This document shows, one piece after another, positions 10,689 through 20,566 of a DNA stretch of 64,000 bases. Numbering within the stretch: position 1 is the first letter of the stretch; each line of letters begins with the position of its first letter. A program made the position numbers and the translations under genes. The notes beneath the pieces are model-generated. The model made no database searches. It was given only the letters and a program-made list of their open reading frames with translations, and had not been told where the DNA came from. The DNA comes from Lunularia cruciata (Eukaryota > Streptophyta > Marchantiopsida > Lunulariales > Lunulariaceae). Where the stretch lies: positions 5,892,501 through 5,956,500 of the forward strand of contig OX419761.1 in the NCBI GenBank assembly GCA_948567375.1, given 5' to 3'.

Positions 10689-11955
10689 ATTTAGGAGAGC
10701 TCATTTGGAGGAGATTGAGTTATGGAGACAGTATTGGTCTCCACACTGTGTCTCCATCACTTTAGGCTTGGTGGCCAGGAGTAGATCGGCTATACCTACG
10801 AGTTATAGCTCAAGTAGTGTGGGTGGAGGTAGTGGAGGTGCACTAGTTGGAGATAGTGCTACTACAAGTGGAGGTACCACTGCAGGAGGTGGTGTGGTAC
10901 CGGGGTTTAACCCCATGGTGGAGTTCTTCCTATGTTTGAGGCAGAACTACCAGGGAGTGCGGACTGACAAGCTAAGCAGCTTGTAGGAGTTCCAGCAGAA
11001 GGCTAGAGAGAGCCTACGTGAGGCATACACTTGCATGAAGCGACTGATCAGTTTCACTCAGGGAGTTACTGAGGCCCAAGCAGTCTAGTTTTGGTATGGG
11101 ATACTAGATAGGGAGTTGCGACGTAGAGTTCGTGATGCTACGTTGTTACATGCTACTTCACCTGCTTTGGCAGTGGTCTTTGGTTTGGCTGAGCATATTG
11201 AGCTCAACATGGTGGAGGAGAGGGTGGTGACATCTGGATTTGGTAGGGAGACCTCATCCACGGTTGTGACTTCTTCTAGAGTGCAGCAGAGTGTACCACG
11301 CCTAGTTGGTTTTCGAGGACAGGGTGGACAGCCCAGATCCTATGGAGCGAGTGGAAGGCCTAGTGGAGTAAGACCTTTACCCTCATTTTTGGGTCAGCAG
11401 CAGCCAGTGAGTGGTGGTGTTGCTTGTTGGACTTGTGGTGGACCTCACCATTGGAGAGAGTGAACTCAAGGCAGTGGACCTGATACCTCGGGTGCATCAC
11501 AGCCAGCATAGAGGCAGTGTGAGCATTACCACAGATTTGGTCACACTAGTGACCGGTGTTTTGACCTACACCCGGAGTTATGGAGTGGTAGGGCTACTAT
11601 GGCTGGTAGTAGAGGAGCTCCAATTCATGGAGGACAAGGTGGTAGAGGTGGTGGTAGAGGATCTACACCTAGTAGGGGTGCAGTACCTGCCCTTACTTCT
11701 GACACAACTATGGCTACTTAGATTGAGCAGTTGGAGCAGAGATTGGCTAGTATAGCTATTGCTCAGAGGAGATCAGATTCGGGTGCTGAGGCTTCGACCT
11801 CATATGCTAGTGATAGAGATGCTTTGGACTTCATGTGCGTAGCAGCACAGGTGGATGCATCTACAGTAGTGACTAGGAGTGCAGTACGTGCTCCGGAGCC
11901 TAGAGGAGCATCAGTGGAGTTGGATCCACAACGAGGAGAGGTTGGGAGACATGTT
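10689..11955 (+). pseudogene. Gag of outer gypsy element, 3' part with two zinc-knuckle remnants
   Basis: The gag frame broken at 4119 resumes here. It includes a Gly/Ser-rich linker (about 10820-10890), a capsid C-terminal segment (VEFFLCLRQNYQGV, then FWYGILDRELRRRV) and a Gly/Arg-rich region. Zinc knuckle 1 near 11425-11463 reads CWTCGGPHHWRE, with a TGA where the last Cys is expected. Zinc knuckle 2 near 11517-11560 reads CEHYHRFGHTSDRC, with Tyr for the second Cys. In-frame stops at 10984 and 11086, plus others, make it inactive. A Gly/Arg-rich tail follows (around 11600-11690). Confidence 0.8.
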
Positions 11956-12132
11956 TGACTTCCCTAGTCTTTCACACTATCTGAGGCATTACAAATGACA
12001 TTCATGGTTCCTAGACGTCCCAGTGTAAGTGTGGTAGGTGGTGATGGAGTACATGATAGACTACCTACTAGTCAGCCACCTGCTACTACACAGACTGAGT
12101 CTAGCATGATGTTGGGGGCGGCTTAGCTGATT

Positions 12133-12780
12133 ATGCGGCGTCCTTTGTTTCCGGCCAATGATATGTTTACATTGGGAGTTGACCCAGGCCCAGTATTTAG
12201 GTTGGCTGCCATGTTGTGTGAGAGTAGGGATGGTGCAGTTCCTACTACTAGAGCAGAGGTGGTTGGTAGTGGAGCTGACTTGGTTGAGGAGCATGGGATC
12301 CGTTCAGCGACCCGCGGTTTATGGCAAGCAGCAACGGCTAGACTGAAGGAGTTTCCAGCTAGACCAGCCTTTGAGAGAGCACGGTTCACACCTGGTGTTG
12401 TCCTATTGGATAACCAGAGGGGGATTTTCCGTTTGGTGGGACCTTCAGGTCTATATACCATAGAGAGTCTTGTTAGACTCTGGTGCGCAACCCCTTATGT
12501 TGGGGAAGGCTGCAGTTGTCGGTCTGGAGTTACGTAAGACCTATGTGGAGAGGTGTCCATTTCAGATCCAAACATCTCTAGGTGGTGGTTTGACATAGTA
12601 CATCACACGTGGGGAGCTTGTTGTCCAGGTTCAGCCTGGTCATCCGACTATAGCTCAATGGTGAGAGCTCAGGCTATTGCAACAATAGTTGAGTCATATG
12701 ATGTGTTAGTTGGGAGAGTAGTGTTATACCCCATGGGTTTCAGCATTGACTATTGGGAGGAGACAACCTCTTATAGATCT
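12133..12780 (+). pseudogene. Aspartic protease of outer gypsy element
   Basis: After a linker with hydrophobic and basic segments, the frame starting near 12474 reads LDSGAQPLMLGKAA, the retroviral-type aspartic protease active site (Asp-Ser-Gly-Ala). A second block, about 12660-12780, reads VLVGRVVLYPMGFSIDYW, like the protease C-terminal part of gypsy elements, which precedes the RT in standard elements. A frame change before the active site and a stop at 12594 show decay. The protease would cut the polyprotein. Confidence 0.75.
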
Positions 12781-13059
12781 GGTTGGCAGTTTGGTGAGGG
12801 ACGGGTATGTCGCCTACCAGTATGCTTCAATAGTGGCAATCTTGGCTCACTACAATTCAGGACCATGGCAACATCAATTTTAGCTTTCAATGGTGCAGTT
12901 ACTTGGCCTGGTGACTTGTTGGAGGGGAATGCCCATGTAGAGGATACTCCAGTACGAGAGGAGATCACTCATCTTTGGAGTACAAGTGGGATTGTTCCAT
13001 CCACCTTGGATGTTCCATTGTGGAGTTTAGAGGAGGCATTGCAACAACATGTAGATTAG
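12781..13059 (+). other. Linker between protease and methyltransferase
   Basis: The frame from 12553 stays open to 13057 and joins the methyltransferase region through a single TAG. The linker is rich in Trp, Glu, Leu and Ser, including GAVTWPGDLLEGN and LWSLEEALQQ, and shows no domain I recognise. Its continuity with the downstream domain suggests that the methyltransferase was part of the element polyprotein and not a later insertion. Confidence 0.5.
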
Positions 13060-14232
13060 TTGGTGCAACAGGCTTGGAATGGAGCCTTCGTACCATCAGG
13101 CGATGAGTGTGAGGATGAGCCTCCAAAGGCAATTGCTTTGACACCTTTGGATACCACACTCATTGCTTGGCAATATCCAGTAGAGGGGATATGCCTATTG
13201 GAGTTATTTGGTGGGATCAACACCGGACTAGCTGCGGTGTTACAAACGGGTATACGAGTACAGAGGTACTTGTATGTAGAGAGAGATGAGACTGCTAGGT
13301 GAGTCTCTGTACATCATGTGGCACACTTGGCCTATTGGTATCCGGAGTTATTACCGATGTCAGCAGTCAGAGGTTACCAGAAGGCCCGACCAGGAGACAT
13401 TTCCTTATTAGGGGCACATGACCTAGAGAGACATGGGCCTATTCACTTGGTGATTTCAGGATGGCCATGTCAGGGACGTACACGTGCTGGTAGAGGATTA
13501 GGTCTTCAAGATCTTGTTCAAGTGTGTTTTGGAGGATGTTACAGATACTACGACATCTCCAGGTTTCATCAGTCCGTTTCTCTAGCTTACCTTTTGGAGA
13601 ACGTTCCTTTGATGGGTGATTCTTGCACCAGAGTGGTGGCAAGTACACATCAAGTCCATTCTTGGATGGGACATGCTATATTGTTAGATGCAGCCAAAGT
13701 AGGATCACGGACTCATCATCTTTATCTTTGGTGGACAAACCTCTTACCCAAAAAGGTTCTACAACGCGCTTATGATGGGATTCAACGACTTGACCACATC
13801 CTTGTTGATGATATCTTGGATGTTGGGTGTCATTCTCAGACAGTGGTAGTGGCTGATAGGTCACCTATGGCAGTGGTGAACCTAGTTGGACAGCCTAGAG
13901 CTGCATTTCCCACACTCATGAGTTTCCCAAGCTCTCATGCTTTCCGAGAGAGAGGACCTAGACTTGTTTGGGACTCACAGTTACAGTAGTTGGTGGAGCC
14001 CAATGCTGATGAGAGAGAGCACGCGATGGGTTTTTGCACCGGTATTACCGCTATTCCAGTAGTGTCAAAGGCATCCAAGCGTCAAATGTTAGGTCAGACT
14101 ATGGATATGAACTGTTTGACCTGGATTGTGAGCCTTGGCTTGGCAGAGCAGTGTAGGATGCGCTTGATAGGCATCACCACTCGGACACTTGTGAGCCTTG
14201 TGCCTATCAAGACGATTCAGGCACATGCTTGA
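13060..14232 (+). pseudogene. DNA (cytosine-5) methyltransferase domain captured in gypsy pol
   Basis: C5 methyltransferase motifs appear in the order expected for the family. Motif I (AdoMet-binding loop) is LLELFGGINTGLAA at about 13192. The motif II-like YLYVERDETAR (about 13267-13302) is followed by a TGA. Motif IV is LVISGWPCQGRTRAG, with the nucleophile Cys codon at 13468-13470. Motif VI is YLLENVP, with Glu at 13597-13599. A motif VIII-like QTVVVADRS is near 13839, and motif IX/X-like segments NADEREHAMGF and KRQMLGQTMDMNC lie at about 14005-14115. The family moves a methyl group from AdoMet to cytosine C5. There are stops at 13057, 13300 and 13987, and a probable local frameshift at 13510-13560. 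The position between protease and RT is unusual for plant gypsy elements. Confidence 0.88.
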
Positions 14233-14539
14233 GGCGATGGACCGAGTGGACATGGTATTCTTGGGACACATCCATTAGCTACTAGGGAGAGTGGTTTACT
14301 CGGAGTCCATCTAGGTGAGCGTGGGCTACTTGGATTACACCCTTGGTCCACATGGGATGTAGGTAGAGGACGTGTGGAGCTTGCAGCCAGAGTGGAGGGA
14401 GTTTTTCACACAGAGGTTGGGACCTCTAGTGGTCGGGAGCATGACACTATTACTCCCAAGGGCCCAGTGTAGTAGTCAGTTAGTACATCTTCCACTCCTA
14501 CTACAGTTACAGAGGATACTTAGGAGCCAGATCTTGGAC
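14233..14539 (+). other. Linker between methyltransferase and reverse transcriptase
   Basis: Reading frames are broken by several stops. The translation is rich in Gly, Ser, Thr and Glu with no recognisable domain. I interpret it as a disordered linker in the polyprotein. Confidence 0.4.
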
Positions 14540-15509
14540 CTAAGCTTACTGGAGAGGAAAGATGGAGGGTTTGGAGGTTCTTGAGGAGTCACACGAGTTG
14601 TTTTGCCTTCAGTATGAAGCATTTAGGTGCTCTAAAGGGACCTGGTATACGGATGGAGCTGACTAGCAACACCACTAGTTTTATGAAGTCCTTATCGATA
14701 TAGTCAGATGGAGAGGACATTGGTTCAAAGATAGAGTAGTGACCTTTTTGAGGCTAGTTTGGTGGAGATTTCACATGGAGAGTATGCATCAGCGACAATG
14801 ATGCAAGCCAAGAAGGATATGCATGGCAATTATATAGATAGGCGGAGGTGTGGAGATTACCGTCCTATCAACCAAAAAACCAGGGCTGATCGGTATGCCA
14901 TGCCTACACCAAAGGAGATTTTTGATGCGATTGGGCATGCAAAGGTCTTCAGTTCTTTGGATCTTCGAGCGGGATATCATCAGTTGCCGATCAGGGAGGA
15001 GGATAAGTCCAAGATAGCATTTTGGGCTATTGATCCTCACGGCAAAGATGTGTTATATCAATGGAGGTTCTTACCATCTGGGTTAAAGAACACCCCTGCT
15101 GAGCCAGAGGGTCATGGATAGGATCCTAGCTAGATTGGATTTTGCTCGGTGCTATATTGATGACATTTTGATTTATAGAACTATTGTGGAGGAGCATGAG
15201 AGACAATTGTTGGGGATGTTTGAGAGGTTGAGATCTCATGGACTCAAATTAGATCTTGGGAAGTGTAGGTTCTTCCATGAGCAAGTTGAGTATTTGGGTC
15301 ACACTATCTACCCGAGAGGACTTGGTGTTCAGCAGACCAAGGTGGAGGCTATTGCACGTATTCCTCGGCCTACAGATGTGAGCAGAGTGCAAGCATTCCT
15401 TGGGTTGGAAAACTTCTATCACCGCTATGTTAGAGGATTTAGTGCCATTGCCAAGGCCTTGACGAAGCTGACCAAGCTTACAGAGGAGTGGTGTTGGGGA
15501 GATGAGTAG
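14540..15509 (+). pseudogene. Reverse transcriptase of outer gypsy element
   Basis: The N-terminal RT region appears at about 14550-14700 (WRFLRSHTSCFAFSMKHLG) and ends in several stops. The core resumes at 14759 with CGDYRPINQKTRADRYAMP and VFSSLDLRAGYHQLPI, then the active site YIDDILIY near 15150, then FLGLENFYHRYVRGF at about 15400. A frameshift at about 15114 separates fingers from palm. The order and motifs are those of Ty3/gypsy RT. It is inactive because of the frame breaks. Confidence 0.9.
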
Positions 15510-15960
15510 GAGAGAGCTTTTGTAGAGCTCAAGGAGAGGTTGACATTTGCTCCTATTTTGAGGAGACCGATGAGGGGATGACCATTTCAGGTTCACATTG
15601 ATTGGAGTATGTTGGGGCTTGGAGCGGTGCTCACCCAACATGATGATGAGGAGAAGGAGTTTGTGGTGGCCTATGCTAGTCTCTCCAACAATTCAGCGGA
15701 GGTGAAGTATAGTTCATATGAGGGAGAGTGCTTGGCAGCAGTTTGGGCAGTAGCACATTTCCGATGTTACCTATTTGGTAAACCCTCCACTCTCATCACT
15801 GATCATCAGCCACTTAAGTGGTTGATGGAGTCCAAAAAGCTTTTTAGGAAGCTTGCACGGTGGGCTCTAATTTTATAGGAGTATGATTTCACGGTTGTTC
15901 ACAAACCTAGAGTGGTGAACCGTGATGTAGATGGGTTGAGTAGAAACCCATGTCCCAGCC
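15510..15960 (+). pseudogene. RNase H of outer gypsy element
   Basis: Following a TAG at the end of the RT frame, homology continues with IDWSMLGLGAVLTQHD (first Asp), YSSYEGECLAAVWA (Glu) and LITDHQPLKWLM (Asp), then the tail VVHKPRVVNRDVDGLSR. A TAG lies within the tail near 15878. RNase H removes the RNA strand during reverse transcription. Confidence 0.85.
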
Positions 15961-16289
15961 AGTAGGATCAGACCGGAGCATGTTGGCATGGTGAGACAGA
16001 CAAGGAGATGGTGCTAGGTTGGCATGCATTGGCCTTTCTGTGTATATTTGCAGAGGCTTTGGTGGTATCTCTCTCAATGCATACAAGAGGAGTTATTGAG
16101 GTTACAGATCCAGAGAGTGAAGATATTGGTACAGTTCAGCGAGACATTCATGATGATATCTTAGTGATGGACTATCTTTGCACTGGTGTTGTGGGTGGCA
16201 CAGTTGGGGCCAAGCAGAGAGACCGTGTTCTTCAGCAAGCTAGACGGTTTAGATTGGAGGGTAGACACCTTTTGCGTGTATAAGAGGAT
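15961..16289 (+). other. Linker between RNase H and integrase
   Basis: One partly open frame (16008-16283) includes a hydrophobic segment (about 16020-16060) and an acidic segment with ESEDIGTVQRDIHDD. It has no recognised domain. Comparable pre-integrase linkers exist in gypsy elements. Confidence 0.4.
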
Positions 16290-17420
16290 GGTAGAGTCCG
16301 AGTAGTACCACTTCCATCCTAGAGACCACCGTTGGTCCGTCATGCTCATGAGGAGCTAGGACATTTTGGAGTAAAGCGTACGTATAGCTTACTCCAGAGT
16401 CATTATTGGTGGCGCGGTATGCAGACTGAGGTACAACAGTTTGTTGCCAGATGTGTGGTTTGTGACCGAGTTAGAGCATCATTCAATGCTCCTATGCCAC
16501 AGTTACACCCATTACCTATCATGGGATTGGGTTACCGTTGGAGTTTGGACTTTGCCGGACCTTTACCGTTGACTGTGAGACATCATTGGTATGTTTTGGT
16601 GATGGTGGAGCACTTCTCCAAGTGGATTGAGTTGGTGGCACTTCCTGACAAGTCTAGTGAAGGGACAACTTACTCATTCTTGGATCGAGTTCTTAGTCAT
16701 TTTGGTGCACCAACTGAGGTTTCTTAGAGGGTTGATCAGGGTACAAAGTTCTTAGAGGAGTTTCAGGTCTTGTGTGACAAGGCTTTGATTGATCATTGTA
16801 CTATATCCCGAGATCACCCTAAGGCAGATGGCTTAGTAGAGAGAGTGGTTCAGACGGTGAAGAGAGGATTGCAAAAGTATGGTTTGTAGAGAGGCCACTT
16901 GGGAGATTGGGATCTCCAATTACCTTGGTTGGCCATGGGCTATTTGTTCAGTCGGCAAGCCTCCTTAGCATCCTTCTCTCCATACTTTCTACTCTATGGA
17001 CAAGATCCAGATTTACCTATAGCCATTCGTTGAGATGCTACTATAGTTTTGGACTTGGATGACCCTGATGTATAGATGAGTGCATGTTCTCAACGGGCAG
17101 AGATCTTTTAGAGAGTGATGCCGATGGCCTTTGAGAACTTGGCGATTGCTCAGCATAGAGATACTTTACGCTATGCTACCATTCGAGGAAGAGGTTATAG
17201 ACCCTCGATTCATTGATTTCATCCAAGCGACTATGTATATCTACAATAGACAGCACCAACGACACTTGATGTTTCTACAGGCCGCACTTTCTTGAGAGTG
17301 CGTGAGGTTTTGCCATCTGGAGTCCTTGTGTTAGAAGGACATGATGGTGTTGTTTGGAAGGATCATGTGCACAATTGTGCGCCATGCCACCTCTCAAACA
17401 TTGATGGTACATGGACCTAA
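16290..17420 (+). pseudogene. Integrase of outer gypsy element
   Basis: The zinc-binding domain is at 16332-16480, with His in HAHEELGHFG and the Cys pair in CVVCDRV. The catalytic core has Asp in WSLDFAGPL, Asp in VDQGTKF and Glu in GLVERVVQTVKRG. The C-terminal part (17150-17420) has the DYVYLQ and LRVREVLPSGVLVLEGHDG blocks, similar to a GPY/F-type module, ending in WKDHVHNCAPCHL. There are stops at 16726, 16888, 17032 and 17219, among others. No chromodomain is visible after it. Integrase would insert the DNA copy into the nuclear genome. Confidence 0.87.
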
Positions 17421-17758
17421 GCTTGGCACTTGTACATGCAGGCTTGAGAAGTATGTTATGTGGCTCTTCTGGTGGAGCTGCTACTATATTAGAGTGTGAT
17501 AGCTGTTTGAGAGGATGACATATGGCATGTATGACTCCTCTCCTCACGATGGTTCCACAAGGACAGTGGTTATGTCCTAGATGTACTTGACCTATAGCTA
17601 ATTCATTCTTTATATGGTATAGATTGCAGACAGGCGACTAACGATGGGGCTCCATAGCACCCGGCCTCCTGATCTTTGCCCATCAGAGGGTATACCATAT
17701 ACTTAGAGTAGATGGCTATCTTGAGTTAGAGGGACCTAACCGCCAGCTAGGAGTGCGA
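17421..17758 (+). other. 3' noncoding region of outer element
   Basis: No domain is visible. No clear polypurine tract lies next to the 3' LTR, which is odd for an LTR element and fits with rearrangement at this end. Confidence 0.4.
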
Positions 17759-17876
17759 TTGTGGCACTTTAGAGTCTATGTATGACTTATGTGTGAGTTG
17801 TGCTTCTAAAGTGTATGATGTTGACATCGATGTTTGTTGTGTAGCAATGTATATACACATGATAGCTGTCACGCCA
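17759..17876 (+). repeat. Direct repeat A, copy before the 3' LTR core
   Basis: About 118 bp starting TTGTGGCACTTTAGAG. The same sequence, with a few changes and small deletions, follows the LTR core at 18316-18420. It is absent after the 5' LTR core. Confidence 0.85.
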
Positions 17877-18420
17877 TTTGTAGTGCCGCATCTAGATGCT
17901 CAGACACTAGAGTTCTAGTGATAGTAATTAGAGTTATTTCAGCAGTTTCTCAAAGACTACTTTCCAACGGTCAGATTTTGTGTTTGGGGTATTGACTTCA
18001 CAATGGGGCCCACCATCACTTTGCACCGTTCACACCGTCAAGTGTGCCATCAGCGGGACCATTAGGGTTTCAGAGCTAGCTCGAGTCCAAGGGGTATAGT
18101 TTTGAAGTGAGCTCCAGAGAGCTCACTTCTCTGATGTTGAGCCTTCGAGTTCCCGGCTATGGTGGACAGAGGCCGGCGAGCGTCACCTGGATTCTCTATG
18201 CTTGAGTGGGTGTGGCTTGACTGTAATCAGTGCCCAGTTGTTGACAATTTATAGAGTGATAGATCAAGTACTGATATGAGTTGAGTTGAGTTGAGAGTGG
18301 TAAGCAATCTGATTATTGTGGCACTTTAGAGACTATGTATGACTTATGTGTGAGTTGTGCTTCTATAGTGTATGATGTTGACAGCGATGTATGTTGTGTA
18401 GCGATGTATATACGCACGAC
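17877..18420 (+). repeat. 3' LTR of outer gypsy element (core plus repeat A)
   Basis: 17877-18315 matches the 5' LTR core. 18316-18420 is a second copy of the segment lying just before the LTR. The block ends at a candidate target duplication, AACTT (18421-18425). The palindrome seen at 2218-2243 recurs at 18104-18129. Confidence 0.8.
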
Positions 18421-20400
18421 AACTTCCTACCCACAAATAAGTCATCAATCTTGTCCTTCAAGTCTTTACTTGGACCGCCATGGGAAGTTTCCATGTGGAT
18501 TTGGCCAAACATAATGCACTTGTTGCAAGTAGTCCTTGGTCCACATCATTGGACTTGCGCTCATGTCTTGCAAATTATGTTGAGGCTATTAAAAATTTCC
18601 TTTCATAAAGACACATCCGATAGACTCCGATCCTAGAGTAAGTACTTCAGATTCAAGTAATCCAACCTGTAGTACAAACCACACTTGGAAATCTCTAAAG
18701 GTTTGCTTATGATTTCTATGGACTGCCCTTGCCTTCCCTCCTTTGAAATCTGTCACACCATTGCTTAATTATTCAGATTTGAGAATCTACTCTATCCCTA
18801 ACACCTGCTCACATAGTCTCTCAACTCTTTGCATTTTGCTAGTGATAAAGGCAATTCCTATTGGTATCGGCAATGAATTTATGCACATTGCAACAAACCT
18901 TTGATCACAAAAAAGAATGAAAAGTAAAAAATGTTCTCCTTGCGGCGTGTGATCCTCACTTTATAGTCCTATCAAAACTGGTCCATCCTTCATCCATTAT
19001 TGAGGTTGATGAAAGGTCAGAGTCACACCCCAAAGGCATGTTGCTTGGCATTGAACAGTCAAGAGTACATCCCTTGGCGGTGCGTTCATGTGGGAGACAT
19101 GCAACTTTGTTGGTGTGGATTTTGGTGATACTTCATCTAACATCAAAAGTTCACATTGACAAAACTTTGTTTCCACCAATCTTTGTAACAAAGCTACCTA
19201 GTGCAAACAAAATTTCACAATGACACAATTTGTAATGACAAATCTTCACCATGAAAGTGTTCTTTGTATTCTTATGGTTGTTAGTAGTGTTGATTTTTGT
19301 AAAGATCATAAGCGCTAAGGGAAATCCTATTACAATACAAACACTAGATCCCCGGGCCATTGAATTGGGTTGTAGTCATTGTCAAAGGGATATACTCACT
19401 TTGTGAGGTGCTTCTCTACAAACACCATTTGTTTGGCATCATTCACACCCTTCTGTCTTGCTATGTATTGAAGTTACTAAATTGATAGACAATTGGAAAT
19501 TTCTAAAAATGCAATTAGTGTCATTTGTTACTATTAAGGAGTATCTGAGCAATACATAAGATTCACCTCTACTATAACTATGTTGAAAATTTTGCCTTGA
19601 CTTTTGGACAAGACTACTAAGAGTGGATAATTTAGCAAAGGTGTGAAGCATTTAGATGAATGACCAGGGATCATCGGATCATATAGCCTTTTTGGTGGAG
19701 GTTGAAGGAGTAATGATACAAGTGGTTTATCCTAAAGCTTGCAAATAGGAGAAAGAGCTAGTTCAAGATACAAACTAAGACTAGATTGTCAGATTAGGTT
19801 AATAGTTATTTATATTCTTTATTCATTGTATATAGACTAACATAACTCCATAAATGTTAATTTTCTTTTCAAATTACAATATATGAATTGTAGGTGTAAT
19901 GTCTTTGAAATTTTTCTTGATTATTTCTCTATGGCAAACTCATTGTAATAAATTGAGTTATAGTCCAAAATATGTTTAAAGTGTGAAAAGGTTGGAAGCT
20001 CTTTTATCTTTCTTAATCGCAAAAACTGAATATTAATTTTTTTAAATAGAACTATACATAATTATTCATTTTATCTTACAAAGAGCATATCTTAGTTATT
20101 ATGAGTTATTATTTTAGATGTCTAGAGTTTTAAATTAGCACATGTTATATTTATCCATATTCCATATATTGCATTTCAGAATTTTTATTTGGAAAAATTA
20201 ATGTATGATATGAAATGTATGAACACAATTATCCATTTAAATACAGGAATTAGTTTCGACCCAAAAACTCCAAAAATAAAGGTTAAATATTTTCCGAAGT
20301 AGCTGATTTGGAAATCTTAACTATAAACAGGTAGCTTTAATGATTATTGGTTTTTTTATTTCGTAACATCCGCCTAAACTTGTTCTTCTGAGAACTGTCT
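18421..20400. other. Intergenic, no gene seen
   Basis: Short open frames on both strands show no domains. The left part is probably continuous with 1-1980, separated by the outer element. The right part (19800-20400) is A+T rich. I see nothing else here. Confidence 0.5.
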
Positions 20401-20566
20401 GCTCTCACATTATACACACTGCCCACCCACTCTTTCGCATTGCCGTTTCTTAAGTGGAGGTTGGAGTCTCAACAACCGCTATTACAATGAGGCTATGAAG
20501 AAATGAGCTCAGACCGATTCGGATGGTGCACCTGGGTTCTTCTGTATTCCTCAAATATAGGAGGAG

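Larger units (their letters stand above)
1981..18420 (+). mobile_element. Ty3/gypsy LTR retrotransposon carrying a DNA methyltransferase (outer, inactive)
   Basis: The + strand element runs LTR core (1981-2425), leader, gag (3684-4119 and 10689-11955), protease (about 12133-12780), DNA cytosine-5 methyltransferase (13060-14232), reverse transcriptase (about 14540-15509), RNase H (15510-15960), integrase (16290-17420) and 3' LTR (17877-18420). AACTT flanks both ends. About 6.57 kb is a nested insertion, so the element itself is roughly 9.9 kb. RT before integrase defines Ty3/gypsy order. All coding parts have in-frame stops or frameshifts, and the two LTR cores differ at roughly a tenth of positions by eye, so the copy is old and non-autonomous. 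A methyltransferase between protease and RT is not part of standard plant gypsy lineages. Confidence 0.9.

Noticed and set aside
12061-14271. Several open frames antisense to the outer protease and methyltransferase
   Set aside because: They are mirror images of the coding strand and show no domain. The + strand has the motifs.
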